The notes below the pieces were generated by a model. It did no database searches, was not told the DNA's origin, and saw only the letters and a list, made by a program, of their open reading frames with translations. The position numbers and the translations under genes are program-made. 64,000 bases of DNA from Pyxidicoccus caerfyrddinensis (GTDB lineage: Bacteria; Myxococcota; Myxococcia; Myxococcales; Myxococcaceae), in contig NZ_JAAIYA010000003.1 of the NCBI RefSeq assembly GCF_010894405.1, positions 682,001 through 746,000 of the forward strand, in the 5' to 3' direction. Positions 49,573 through 57,718 of the stretch are shown here, piece after piece (position 1 is the first letter of the stretch; each line of letters starts with the position of its first letter).

Positions 49573-52500
49573 GCCATGGCCGCCGGACCCGGTGCCATGT
49601 CACCGCCATCGCAGGCCTCCTGCGTCTGGCGGTGCTGCTCGTGCTCGCCGCCTGTGGTGACAGCCCGCGTCCGCCGGGAGTCACCCCCGACGCCGGCCTC
49701 ATCGATGGGGGAAGCGGAGCCGAAGACGCGGGCACGGATGCGGGCTCCCAACCCGACGCGGGCCCCGCCCCCACGCTCAACTCGCTCCTGCCAGCACGGG
49801 GCGACAGTCGAGGTGGCACCTGGGTGCGACTGACGGGCAGCGGCTTCGTCCAGGGCGTGGCCGCGACTCCCACGGAAGCAGCCCGCCGCACGGTGCTCGA
49901 GCTGGGCGAGCGCGAGGTGCGCGACTTTCAAATCATCGACGACACTTCGCTCGACCTCCGGACACCGCCGGGCGTTCCCGGGCCCGCGAGCATCACGCTG
50001 GAGAACCCGCGAGGCACGGCTCGCTGCGAAGCCTGCTTCACGTACTTCGAATCCTTCGACCTGCGAGACCTCTCTCCGGCGGAAGGTGCGCTCTCCGGTG
50101 GCAACACGGTGACACTGGTGGGCACGGGCTTCCCCGCGCAGCTCCAGGTCCTCTTCGGAGGCACGGCGAGTCCCGCCGTCACACGAGTCTCCTCCACCGA
50201 ATTGCGAGTCGTCGTCCCCCGAGCCCTGAACGAGGGGCCCGTGGACGTAAGGGTCCACGGGCAGGGAAGCGGAGGCGTGCTGCGGCGCGCGTATCGCTAC
50301 ATCAGCGACCCACGAATCACGGACCTCGCTCCGCTCACCGGCCCTCAGTCCGGAGGCACGCGGGTGGTGCTCACGGGGAAGGGCTTCGAGGGCACGACTG
50401 CCGTCCTCTTCGGAAGCACCCCCGCCCCACTGTTCCAGGTGGACTCACCATCCCAGCTCACGGCGACCACGCCACCGGGCCCGAGCGCGGGAGCCCTCGA
50501 CGTGACAGTCCTCACCCCGCGAGGCCCCTGGAAGGTACGCAACGGCTTCACCTACGAGGAGTCCACCCCGGGCACTCTCGCCCTGCGCGGAGTCTTCCCC
50601 CACGTCGGCACGAGGGCGGACGGCACGGTGACGCTCACGGGGAGCGGGCTCGACGCGCCAGGCCTCGCGGTGTCCTTCGGAGGTCAGGCCGTCCCGCTCG
50701 TCACGGCCACGCCGACCACGGCCACTGTCACTGTACCCGTGCAATCCTCGCTGCCACGCATCGTCACCGTGAGCGCCACGGCCGGCACCGAGAGCACCAG
50801 CCTCCCGAATGGCTACACCTTCCGGCTCGCGCTCTCCCAGGTGACGCCCGACGCGGGGCCCACCGCCGGCGGGACGCAGGTCACGGTGGAAGGAACGTTC
50901 ATTCCACCGGACGCGGTGGCGCGGGTGGGGGCGCTCGACGCCACGGCGGCCGCGACGCCCACGCAGGAACAGCTTCTCTTCACGACACCTCCAGGAGGCG
51001 CGGGCGCGCAGGCCCTCCATGTCTTCTCCGCGAGCGACCCGGAGAACGAAGCCCTCCTGCCGGCCGCCTTCAGCTACGAGGCGCCGCTCATGCTCGCGCA
51101 GTTGGAGCCCGTCCGAGGAGCCATCGCCGGAGGCACCCGCGTGACGGTGCGAGGCGCGGGCTTCGGTGCAGGCACCACCGTCACCTTCGGAGGCGAGCCC
51201 GCGACGGACGTGCAGGTGGTGGACGGCCACACGCTGACCTGCCGCACGCCGTCCTCGCGAGTGCAGTCCCCGGTGGAGGTGGCCCTCACGCGAGGAACCA
51301 CCCGCACCGCGCTGCCCGAGGTCTTCACCTACTTCGACCCAAGGGGCCCCGGAGGACTCTCCGGTGGACCGCTCACGGGCACGCTGAACGTCACGGTGCT
51401 CGACACCTCGTCGGGGGCCTACGGTCAGCCGGTCGCGGGAGCACGGGTGATGCTCGGCCCGTATGCGTCGACTCCGCTCCAGGGCGTCACGGATGCGAGG
51501 GGCCAACTCACGCTCTCGGACCCACGGATGGTGGGCGCACAGGTCGCCACGGCCTTCAAGGACGGCTACGACGCGGTGACGGTGGCGGGCATCCGCGCGG
51601 AGAACCTGACGGTGTTCCTGCGCAAGCTCACGAGCGACGGCAACCCGGGCAACCCACCCGAGCTTTCCCCCGCCGCCATCACCGGTCGGGTGCGAGGCTT
51701 CAAGCCACCGAGGCCCCTCGGCCCGAATGAAGTGTTGGAGGCCCGAGTCTTCGTCGCCCAGCCGAGCCCCACCTCCGGCCCGCCCTTCGCGGGACCGGGA
51801 GACCGGCGCGCGGACACGTGGCGCGTGCGAGAGGACGGAGGCACGTTCCAGGTCCACAGCCAGCCCGGCCTGCGCGCGGTGTACGCGGTGCTGGGCGTAC
51901 TGAAGGACGAGGTGGATTTCGAGCCCTACCTGCTCGGAGTGCGGCGCGGCATCGCGGCCTCATCCACGCGAGTCGCGCAAGGGCAGGACGTGGTGCTCGA
52001 CATGCACCTGGACGTCACCGCGCCGCTCACGGTGGACGGCCCCATCAACATGTCGGGACAGCCCGCGCTGCACCAGGTGTACGCGTGGCTGGACCTGGGC
52101 GCGGAGGGACTGGTGCCGCACCCGCACAACTGGGGCACGGGGACGCGCTTCTTCTCCGTCATCGAAGGCCCGGGTCCACGGCTCACGTTCCCCGGCCTGC
52201 CACGGCTGGACGGAGCGAGCCTCCTGTTCCTCGACCTGCTGCGAGGCACCACCACGTATCCGCAGAGCCTGCTCTACCACCGTCAGCCGGGAGACCCCGC
52301 GCAGGGCATGACGCTCGGGCCCCTGCTACCGCTACCAACCTTCACCGTCCCTCCATCCGGCCAGCGCTTCACTGGCGAGGTGGCGTGGAGCACGGCCCCG
52401 TCGTCCACGGAGCCCGACGTGCAGCGGCTCACTCTCACCGCGCTGGGCGAAGGCAGCGGCATCCGCTGGACGGCCATCCTCCCGGCAGGAGTGACTCACG

Positions 52501-52685
52501 TCACGCTGCCAGTCCCCGCGCTGGAGTTGCTCCGCGCGGGTCTGCCCGAGGGCACTCGCCTGCGCGCGGACCTGTCCATGGCACGAGTGCCTCGCTTCGA
52601 GTACGCGCAGTGGACGTACGACACGCTCTCGCCCGCGACGTGGACCGCCTACGTGCTGAGCCGCTCGGAGGTCTTCGACCCGTGA
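49569..52685 (+). CDS. Giant IPT/TIG-repeat lipoprotein
   Basis: The 1038-residue protein starts at ATG 49569 (ATGA overlap); a lipobox ends at Cys29 (LVLAAC). After an Asp/Gly-rich linker come six IPT/TIG beta domains (about 65-595), each with the pattern 'P..G...GGT.V.LTG.GF', for example 'PARGDSRGGTWVRLTGSGF' and 'PVRGAIAGGTRVTVRGAGF'. A carboxypeptidase-regulatory-like domain follows (about 605-680, 'QPVAGARVMLGPYASTPLQG'), then a 330-residue beta-rich C-terminus. IPT arrays form rods in adhesins and intimins. It is the largest product of the operon. Confidence 0.82.
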   Translation: MSHGRRTRCHVTAIAGLLRLAVLLVLAACGDSPRPPGVTPDAGLIDGGSGAEDAGTDAGSQPDAGPAPTLNSLLPARGDSRGGTWVRLTGSGFVQGVAATPTEAARRTVLELGEREVRDFQIIDDTSLDLRTPPGVPGPASITLENPRGTARCEACFTYFESFDLRDLSPAEGALSGGNTVTLVGTGFPAQLQVLFGGTASPAVTRVSSTELRVVVPRALNEGPVDVRVHGQGSGGVLRRAYRYISDPRITDLAPLTGPQSGGTRVVLTGKGFEGTTAVLFGSTPAPLFQVDSPSQLTATTPPGPSAGALDVTVLTPRGPWKVRNGFTYEESTPGTLALRGVFPHVGTRADGTVTLTGSGLDAPGLAVSFGGQAVPLVTATPTTATVTVPVQSSLPRIVTVSATAGTESTSLPNGYTFRLALSQVTPDAGPTAGGTQVTVEGTFIPPDAVARVGALDATAAATPTQEQLLFTTPPGGAGAQALHVFSASDPENEALLPAAFSYEAPLMLAQLEPVRGAIAGGTRVTVRGAGFGAGTTVTFGGEPATDVQVVDGHTLTCRTPSSRVQSPVEVALTRGTTRTALPEVFTYFDPRGPGGLSGGPLTGTLNVTVLDTSSGAYGQPVAGARVMLGPYASTPLQGVTDARGQLTLSDPRMVGAQVATAFKDGYDAVTVAGIRAENLTVFLRKLTSDGNPGNPPELSPAAITGRVRGFKPPRPLGPNEVLEARVFVAQPSPTSGPPFAGPGDRRADTWRVREDGGTFQVHSQPGLRAVYAVLGVLKDEVDFEPYLLGVRRGIAASSTRVAQGQDVVLDMHLDVTAPLTVDGPINMSGQPALHQVYAWLDLGAEGLVPHPHNWGTGTRFFSVIEGPGPRLTFPGLPRLDGASLLFLDLLRGTTTYPQSLLYHRQPGDPAQGMTLGPLLPLPTFTVPPSGQRFTGEVAWSTAPSSTEPDVQRLTLTALGEGSGIRWTAILPAGVTHVTLPVPALELLRAGLPEGTRLRADLSMARVPRFEYAQWTYDTLSPATWTAYVLSRSEVFDP

Positions 52686-52800
52686 ACAACCGTCGCCGTT
52701 CATGGCCCGCGGCGCTACTGACGGCCTACGTGCCGAGCCGCTCGGAGGTCTGCGCTCCATGAACCATCGCAGCACATTGCTCGCAGCGCTGCTACTGCTC
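52647..52800 (+). repeat. 77-bp tandem duplication across a gene junction
   Basis: GCCTACGTGCTGAGCCGCTC at 52647 recurs at 52724 (one difference in the first 20 bp), and the similarity continues through the ribosome-binding GGAGG, the start codon and the first codons of the signal peptide (GTGAACAACCGTCGC versus ATGAACCATCGC). Each copy is about 77 bp with moderate divergence. The event duplicated the end of the IPT gene and the start of the next gene. Confidence 0.75.
52682..52762 (+). other. 26-codon mini-ORF formed by the junction duplication
   Basis: GTG 52682 overlaps the IPT gene stop (GTGA) and reads 26 residues, starting MNNRRRSWPAALL (a truncated signal peptide) and ending SEVCAP, with its own stop overlapping the next ATG at 52759 (ATGA). 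It has GGAGG upstream. It is probably a relic that still relays coupled translation to the next gene rather than a functional peptide. Confidence 0.5.
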
Positions 52801-53793
52801 GTGCTCGCCGCCTGCCACGAGGACACTCCGGAGCCGGGCACGGTCTGCCGAGCGGACGCGGACTGTGGCTCGCCCGCGGAGGCGTACCGCTGCGACACGC
52901 AGGCCCATGTCTGCCGTTGCCGCACGGACACCGCTTGCGGCCCGAGCGAGACCTGCAACGCAGCAGGTTTCTGCCAGGACCGCGCGGGCTGCGAGTCGAA
53001 CGCGGACTGCGGCGACGCCTCCCTCTTCTGCGACACGGGCACCGGGACCTGCCTCACCCGAGGCCGCTGCACCTCTGACCTGCACTGCCCGCTGGGCGAG
53101 GTCTGTGACGTCTCACGCACCGCGTGCGTGTCCGGCTGCCGGAGCGAAGGCGACTGTCCGGGCACGGCCTGCCGCTGTGGCGACGCGCCCTGTACCTGCG
53201 ACGCCACCACGCCCGAGGGCCGTGCCGCCTGCGCGCTGGGCGTCTGCGACGCATCCTTCTGCGCGGAAGCCACGGACTGTGCCTTCGGCGAGCGCTGCGG
53301 CACCACCACCCACAGCTGCGACAGCGACTTCGACCCGACGCGCCGCCCCTACTGCGCGAGCTGCACCTACGGAGGCGGCCTCCAGGTTTGCGGTCGCGGC
53401 GCGAACTTCTGCCTGCGCGAGGCCACGAGTCCGGGCACCGCCTTCTGCGGCGTGGACTGCTCGCAGGGGCAGGGCTGTCCCCATGGCTACCAGTGCGCGG
53501 ACGTCGTGGTGGCCGCGAGCCGTGCACGCTGTCGCTCGGATGCGGAGTGCGCGGACCGCTGTGTCATCGAGGAGGGCGACGTGGAGGGCTTCTGCACCTG
53601 CCAGCAGGACGCGGACTGTGTGCAGGACGCATGCAGCCAGGGCGCGTGTACGGTGAGTCGCCGGCCCTGCACGGGGGACGCGGACTGCCGCCCCATCCGC
53701 TGCGTGGACTCTGGAGGCGTGCGTGGCTGCCTCGTGGGGCAGAACTGTGCCCCCGAGGAGGGGTTGACCTGCGCGGAGGTCGCACCCCGCTAA
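52759..53793 (+). CDS. Cys-rich lipoprotein, last gene of the operon
   Basis: The 344-residue protein starts at ATG 52759 with CGGAGG about 10 nt upstream; a lipobox ends at Cys19 (LVLAAC). Almost the whole mature part is a series of Cys modules ('CRADADCGSPAEAYRCD', 'CESNADCGDASLFCDTGTGTC', 'CQQDADCVQDACSQGAC'), the same CxxDxDC style as TraA and the 48094 gene. It is probably a disulfide-stabilised surface stalk. No domain outside the repeats is recognised. Confidence 0.78.
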   Translation: MNHRSTLLAALLLLVLAACHEDTPEPGTVCRADADCGSPAEAYRCDTQAHVCRCRTDTACGPSETCNAAGFCQDRAGCESNADCGDASLFCDTGTGTCLTRGRCTSDLHCPLGEVCDVSRTACVSGCRSEGDCPGTACRCGDAPCTCDATTPEGRAACALGVCDASFCAEATDCAFGERCGTTTHSCDSDFDPTRRPYCASCTYGGGLQVCGRGANFCLREATSPGTAFCGVDCSQGQGCPHGYQCADVVVAASRARCRSDAECADRCVIEEGDVEGFCTCQQDADCVQDACSQGACTVSRRPCTGDADCRPIRCVDSGGVRGCLVGQNCAPEEGLTCAEVAPR

Positions 53794-53928
53794 CCCCGCA
53801 TGCTCCCGGGCCTTTCCAATGTAGGTCCAGGTGGCGCCCGCCCGGGGAAATGGCGAGGCCCCGGGCATTGAATGAACTGCGGGGACCCCCGTCAGAAGGT
53901 GCAAGCAGGACGACGGAGGTTGAACGAC

Positions 53929-54474
53929 ATGGCTCTCAAGACTGGTATCGCGTCCCTGGTTCTCGGCACCCTTCTCTTCGGCTCCACGGCGGCTCTGGCG
54001 GAAGACGGCAGCGTGCGTGACTGGGCCAACCAGGAGGCCTCGCGGCGGACGAACGGCGGCGACAACAACAACTACCGCGATGACCGCCGCAACGACCGCC
54101 ACGATGACCGCCGCGACAACCGCTACGACGACCGCAACCATGGTGGCGGCAACGGCTACGTCGAGGTCCACGTCCACGGCAGCGCGTGCCACCACGGCCC
54201 GGCGCCGATGCCTCCTCCGCAGGCCCGTGGCCGCTACGAGCTGCAGACGGTGAACCGCTACGTCGACGGCCGGAACGACCGCGTGTGGGTCCCCGAGGTC
54301 TGCAAGGAGCGCTACACCCGGCGCGGGCACGTCACGAAGTGCACGGGCGGCTTCTACGAGAACCGCTGGGTCCCCGGCCACTACGAGGCGGTGCAGGAGT
54401 GGGTCTGGGTGTCCTACGGAAATGACGGCGGCTGGCGCAACAACCGCGCCCACGCGGCCAGCTACTACCCGTAG
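53929..54474 (+). CDS. Secreted Asp/Arg-repeat protein
   Basis: The 181-residue protein starts at ATG 53929 with CGGAGG about 9 nt upstream; the signal peptide ends near AALAE. Residues about 45-70 are a charged low-complexity tract ('RDDRRNDRHDDRRDNRYDDR'). The C-terminal domain is Trp/Tyr-rich with two Cys ('VWVPEVCKERYTRRGHVTKC', 'RWVPGHYEAVQEWVWVSYG'), resembling small YXWV-type periplasmic or spore-coat-like proteins. The function is unknown. A strong terminator follows. Confidence 0.7.
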   Translation: MALKTGIASLVLGTLLFGSTAALAEDGSVRDWANQEASRRTNGGDNNNYRDDRRNDRHDDRRDNRYDDRNHGGGNGYVEVHVHGSACHHGPAPMPPPQARGRYELQTVNRYVDGRNDRVWVPEVCKERYTRRGHVTKCTGGFYENRWVPGHYEAVQEWVWVSYGNDGGWRNNRAHAASYYP

Positions 54475-54510
54475 CGAAGACGGTTTCGAGTTTTAGGGGC
54501 AGGGAGTACC

Positions 54511-54559
54511 GCGGGGCGCGTCGGACTACGGGGGTAGTTCGGTGCGCCCCGCGCCTTTT
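54511..54559 (+). terminator. Rho-independent-type terminator
   Basis: GCGGGGCGC (54511-54519) pairs with GCGCCCCGC (54544-54552), with a further inner stem around GGACTAC and GTAGTTC, then a TTTT run at 54556-54559. It ends the transcript of the secreted protein 37 nt past its stop. Confidence 0.72.
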
Positions 54560-54607
54560 CAGGCGCATGGTGCCTTTCCGCGGGCGGCCTGTTACTGAAT
54601 GCGGCCC

Positions 54608-55333
54608 ATGGGTACCGCATTCGTCACGGGAGCCGGCATCCGCATCGGCAGCGCGGTGGCTCGCGCCCTCGGCCGCGCCGGTTATGACCTGGCGCTCCAC
54701 GCGAACCGCTCGCTCGACTCGCTGGAGTCGCTGGCGGAAGAACTCCGGGCGCTCGGCCGCCGCGTCACCCTCCACGCCGGCGACTTGAGCAACCCTGACG
54801 CGGTGGACGCGCTCGGCGTCCAGGTGCGCGAGGCGTGCCCCGCGCTGGACGTGGTGGTCCACAATGCGGGCCTCTTCGAGCGGGTGGACTTCGCCTCCGT
54901 CTCCCGCGCGCAGTACCGCACGATGCTGGCGGTGAACCTGGACGCGCCCTTCTTCCTCACGCAGGCGCTGCTGCCCAGCCTGCGCGCCGGGAAGGACCCG
55001 CTGGTGGTGCACCTCACCGACGTCGGCGGCGAGCGGCCGGTGAGCCACTACTCGCATTACTCGGTGAGCAAGGCGGGCCTCATCATGCTCACCCGCGCGC
55101 TGGCGGTGGAATTGGCCCCGCACGTGCGAGTCAACGCCGTGTCCCCGGGCACGGTGGCCTTCCCCGAGGACTTCGACGCGGCGGCGCGCGAGGCGGTGCT
55201 GAAGCGGATTCCCCTGGGGCGCGAGGGCACCGTCGAGGACATCGCCCGCACCGTCGTCTTCCTCGCCCGCGAGGCGCCGTACATCACCGGGCAGGTCATC
55301 GCCGTGGATGGCGGCAGGAGCGCACAGCTATGA
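54608..55333 (+). CDS. FolM-like SDR, dihydromonapterin/pteridine reductase family
   Basis: The 241-residue protein reads from ATG 54608 (54599 possible). The cofactor motif 'TGAGIRIGSAVARAL' has the R-I-G form seen in pteridine reductases and FolM, 'HNAGLF' replaces NNAG, and the catalytic motif is YSVSK in 'HYSHYSVSKAG'. The ATGA overlap with a dihydroneopterin aldolase fusion gene supports a pterin substrate. It would reduce dihydrobiopterin, dihydromonapterin or dihydrofolate with NADPH. The exact substrate is inference. Confidence 0.8.
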   Translation: MGTAFVTGAGIRIGSAVARALGRAGYDLALHANRSLDSLESLAEELRALGRRVTLHAGDLSNPDAVDALGVQVREACPALDVVVHNAGLFERVDFASVSRAQYRTMLAVNLDAPFFLTQALLPSLRAGKDPLVVHLTDVGGERPVSHYSHYSVSKAGLIMLTRALAVELAPHVRVNAVSPGTVAFPEDFDAAAREAVLKRIPLGREGTVEDIARTVVFLAREAPYITGQVIAVDGGRSAQL

Positions 55334-56169
55334 ATGGAGAGCCCCCCTTCCATCCCCCGGTCGTGACGACTCCGCAGGGCCGGCCGCTGGACGTCATCGA
55401 GCTGCGGGGCCTCACGGTGGATTGCATCGTGGGTGTCTTCAACCGCGAGCGCTTCGCGGCCCAGCCGCTGCGACTGGACGTGGCGCTCTTCCTGGACACG
55501 CGCAGCGCGGCGGCGGGCGGGAAGCTGGCGAACACGGTGAACTACGGCCGGCTGACGGGCGAGCTGCGCTTCCTCCTGGAGGCGTGCCGCTTCGAGCTGC
55601 TGGAGTCCGCCGCGGAGGCCGTGTGCCGCTACGTGCTCGCGCCGCCCACGGGCGACGTGCCCCGGGCGCAGGTGTACGCGGCCACGGTGCGCGTCACCAA
55701 GCCGCAGGCGCTGGGCGGCATGGCGGTGCCGTCGCTCCAGATTCACCGCACCTCCGAGGAGATGGAGTACGCGCGCGAGGACAAGCCCTTCGGCCGCGTG
55801 GACATCATCCACGAGGGCGCGGGCTACGGCGTCTACCGCCTGCGCGTGAAGCCCGGCGGCACCATCCCCACGCACGTGCACCGGCAGATGGAGGAGAGCG
55901 AGTTGGTGCTCGGCCCCGGCTTGCTGCTGCAAGGCAAGCCGGTGGAGCGCGGCATGGCCTTCCACTGGCCGCGCGGCTTCCCGCACCGGTACGACAACCC
56001 GACGGCCACGGAGCAGACGGTGCTGTGCGTGGACCGGCCGCGCTTCATCCCCACGGATGAAGTGGAGACGGAGCCGCCCGCGGAGGGACTCGCCCCCGCC
56101 GCGGGCTTCTCCTACTACCCGCACGAGGCACCCGTGGCCCCGGGCTCGCCGGCGGAGCGCAGCCCGTGA
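55330..56169 (+). CDS. folB: Dihydroneopterin aldolase (FolB) fused to a cupin domain
   Basis: The 279-residue protein starts at ATG 55330. Residues about 20-135 form the FolB domain: 'VDCIVGVFNRERFAAQPLRLDV' holds the catalytic Glu in the ER pair, and the 'VRVTKPQAL' Lys lies near 130. This enzyme cleaves dihydroneopterin to hydroxymethyl-dihydropterin for folate. Residues about 165-250 are a cupin: 'THVHRQMEESELVL' and 'PRGFPHRYDN' supply His/Glu metal ligands, between barrel strands such as 'GVYRLRVKPGG'. The cupin may modify or bind the product. The fusion is unusual; the overlaps on both sides (ATGA, GTGA) show a tightly coupled operon. Confidence 0.82.
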   Translation: MNGEPPFHPPVVTTPQGRPLDVIELRGLTVDCIVGVFNRERFAAQPLRLDVALFLDTRSAAAGGKLANTVNYGRLTGELRFLLEACRFELLESAAEAVCRYVLAPPTGDVPRAQVYAATVRVTKPQALGGMAVPSLQIHRTSEEMEYAREDKPFGRVDIIHEGAGYGVYRLRVKPGGTIPTHVHRQMEESELVLGPGLLLQGKPVERGMAFHWPRGFPHRYDNPTATEQTVLCVDRPRFIPTDEVETEPPAEGLAPAAGFSYYPHEAPVAPGSPAERSP

Positions 56170-56945
56170 GCGCGACGGGCACCCGGAAGGTGCTCATCAC
56201 CGGCGGAGGCACCGGCATCGGCCGCGCGGTGGCGGAGGCGCTGCTGCGCGCGGGCGGGCAGGTGGTGGTGACGGGTCGGCGCGCGGAGGTGCTGGAGTCG
56301 CTCGTGCGCGAGTGGCCGGGTAAGGCCTACGCCCTGCCGTGTGACCTGGCTTCACCGGAAGCGCGCGAAGGGTTGCTGCGCCGCGCGGCCGCGCTGCTCG
56401 GCGGGCTGGACGGCTTCGTCCACAGCGCGGGTCAGGTGGTGCATCAGCCGCCGGGCCACATCGGCGAGGACGCCCTGCGCGCACAGCTCGAGGTCAACCT
56501 GGTGGCGCCGCTGCGGCTGGGAGAGCAGGCGCTGGAGGTGCTGGAGCCGGGCGGCGCCCAGGTCTTCGTGGCCTCCACGCTGGCCACGCGCCCCGTCCTC
56601 ACCAGCGCGGTGTACAGCGCGGCGAAGGCGGGGCTGCTCCAGGTGATGAAGGTGCTGGCCCTGGCCGGCGCCGCACGGGGCGTGCGAGCCAGCGCCGTGC
56701 TCCCAGGCGTGGTGGAGACGGACATGACACGCGAGGTGCGGCTCGCACCGGGGGAAGGTCCGCTGTCACCCACGGAGTCCGCGCGCAGGCAGGAGGTCCA
56801 GCTTGCCAGCCTGCGGGCGCTGCACCCGCTCGGTCGCCTGGGCGCACCGGAGGAGGTCGGCGAGGCGGTGCGCTACCTCCTGGGCGCCTCCTGGCTCACC
56901 GGCTCGGAGCTGGTGCTGGATGGGGGACTACTGCTCAGGGAGTGA
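56166..56945 (+). CDS. Short-chain dehydrogenase in the pterin operon
   Basis: The 259-residue SDR starts at GTG 56166, overlapping the FolB-cupin stop (GTGA). The motif 'TGGGTGIGRAV' binds NAD(P), 'HSAGQVV' replaces NNAG, and YSAAK is the catalytic motif ('SAVYSAAKAG'). The substrate is not readable; operon context suggests a pterin-related or cofactor-processing step. The C-terminal 'LTGSELVLDGGLLL' is typical. Confidence 0.8.
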   Translation: MSATGTRKVLITGGGTGIGRAVAEALLRAGGQVVVTGRRAEVLESLVREWPGKAYALPCDLASPEAREGLLRRAAALLGGLDGFVHSAGQVVHQPPGHIGEDALRAQLEVNLVAPLRLGEQALEVLEPGGAQVFVASTLATRPVLTSAVYSAAKAGLLQVMKVLALAGAARGVRASAVLPGVVETDMTREVRLAPGEGPLSPTESARRQEVQLASLRALHPLGRLGAPEEVGEAVRYLLGASWLTGSELVLDGGLLLRE

Positions 56946-56967
56946 GGCGCGGTATAGACGCGGGGCG

Positions 56968-57717
56968 ATGGTACTCGACAGGCGGATTCAGCTCTTCGTG
57001 GTGCTGGCGGCGGTGTTCGTCATCTCGCTGGTGGTGGGCGACATCATCTCGGTGAAGCTGTTCGAGGTGAAGCTGGGGCCCATCGTCGCGGTGATGTCCA
57101 TCGGGATGCTGCCGTTCCCGGTGACGTTCCTCCTCACGGACATCCTCAACGAGTTCTACGGGAAGAAGGCCGCCCGCTTCATCACCTGGGTGGGCTTCTT
57201 CATGGCCATCTTCGCCTTCGTGGTGATTGCCATCGCGGTGCGGGTGCCCTGGGCTCCGCTCACGCTCGCGCCGGACTGGAAGGGCGCGGTGGAGCCGACG
57301 TTCAACAACATCTTCGCCGGCTCGCAGCGCATCCTGATGGCGTCGATGGTGGCCTATCTCATCGGCCAGTTCTGCGACATCGCCATCTTCAACCTGCTCA
57401 AGCGCGTCACGCAGAACCGCATGCTGTGGCTGCGCGCGACGGGCTCCACGCTGGTGTCGCAGCTCATCGACACGGTGGTGGTGCAGTTCATCGCGTGGTC
57501 GGGCCTGCTGTCCACCGCGACCATCCTGAACCTCATCTACACGTCCTACGCGGTGAAGCTGCTGGTGGCGGTGTGTCTGACGCCGTTCATCTACCTGGGC
57601 CACGCCTTCGTCGAGCGCAAGCTGGGCATCAAGCCCGTGGTGCTCGGGGAGAATGGCGAGCCCGTGGAAGCGCCCGCGCAGGCCGCGCCCCCGGAAGCCA
57701 CGTCCCGCGCCGCCTGA
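56968..57717 (+). CDS. Queuosine precursor transporter (YhhQ family)
   Basis: The 249-residue protein starts at ATG 56968, 22 bp after the SDR stop. It has six or seven hydrophobic helices. 'LPFPVTFLLTDILNEFYGKKAARF' is the YhhQ/QPTR signature, with 'NRMLWLRATGSTLVSQLIDTVVVQF' further on. The family imports preQ0, preQ1 or queuine for tRNA queuosine. Pterin and preQ0 pathways share GTP-derived precursors, so placement beside folB is sensible. The tail is disordered. Only 22 nt precede it, too few for a preQ riboswitch. Confidence 0.85.
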   Translation: MVLDRRIQLFVVLAAVFVISLVVGDIISVKLFEVKLGPIVAVMSIGMLPFPVTFLLTDILNEFYGKKAARFITWVGFFMAIFAFVVIAIAVRVPWAPLTLAPDWKGAVEPTFNNIFAGSQRILMASMVAYLIGQFCDIAIFNLLKRVTQNRMLWLRATGSTLVSQLIDTVVVQFIAWSGLLSTATILNLIYTSYAVKLLVAVCLTPFIYLGHAFVERKLGIKPVVLGENGEPVEAPAQAAPPEATSRAA

Positions 57718-57718
57718 G

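Noticed and set aside
56946-56967. preQ1 riboswitch before the queuosine-precursor transporter
   Set aside because: Only 22 nt separate it from the upstream gene and no pseudoknot motif is visible.
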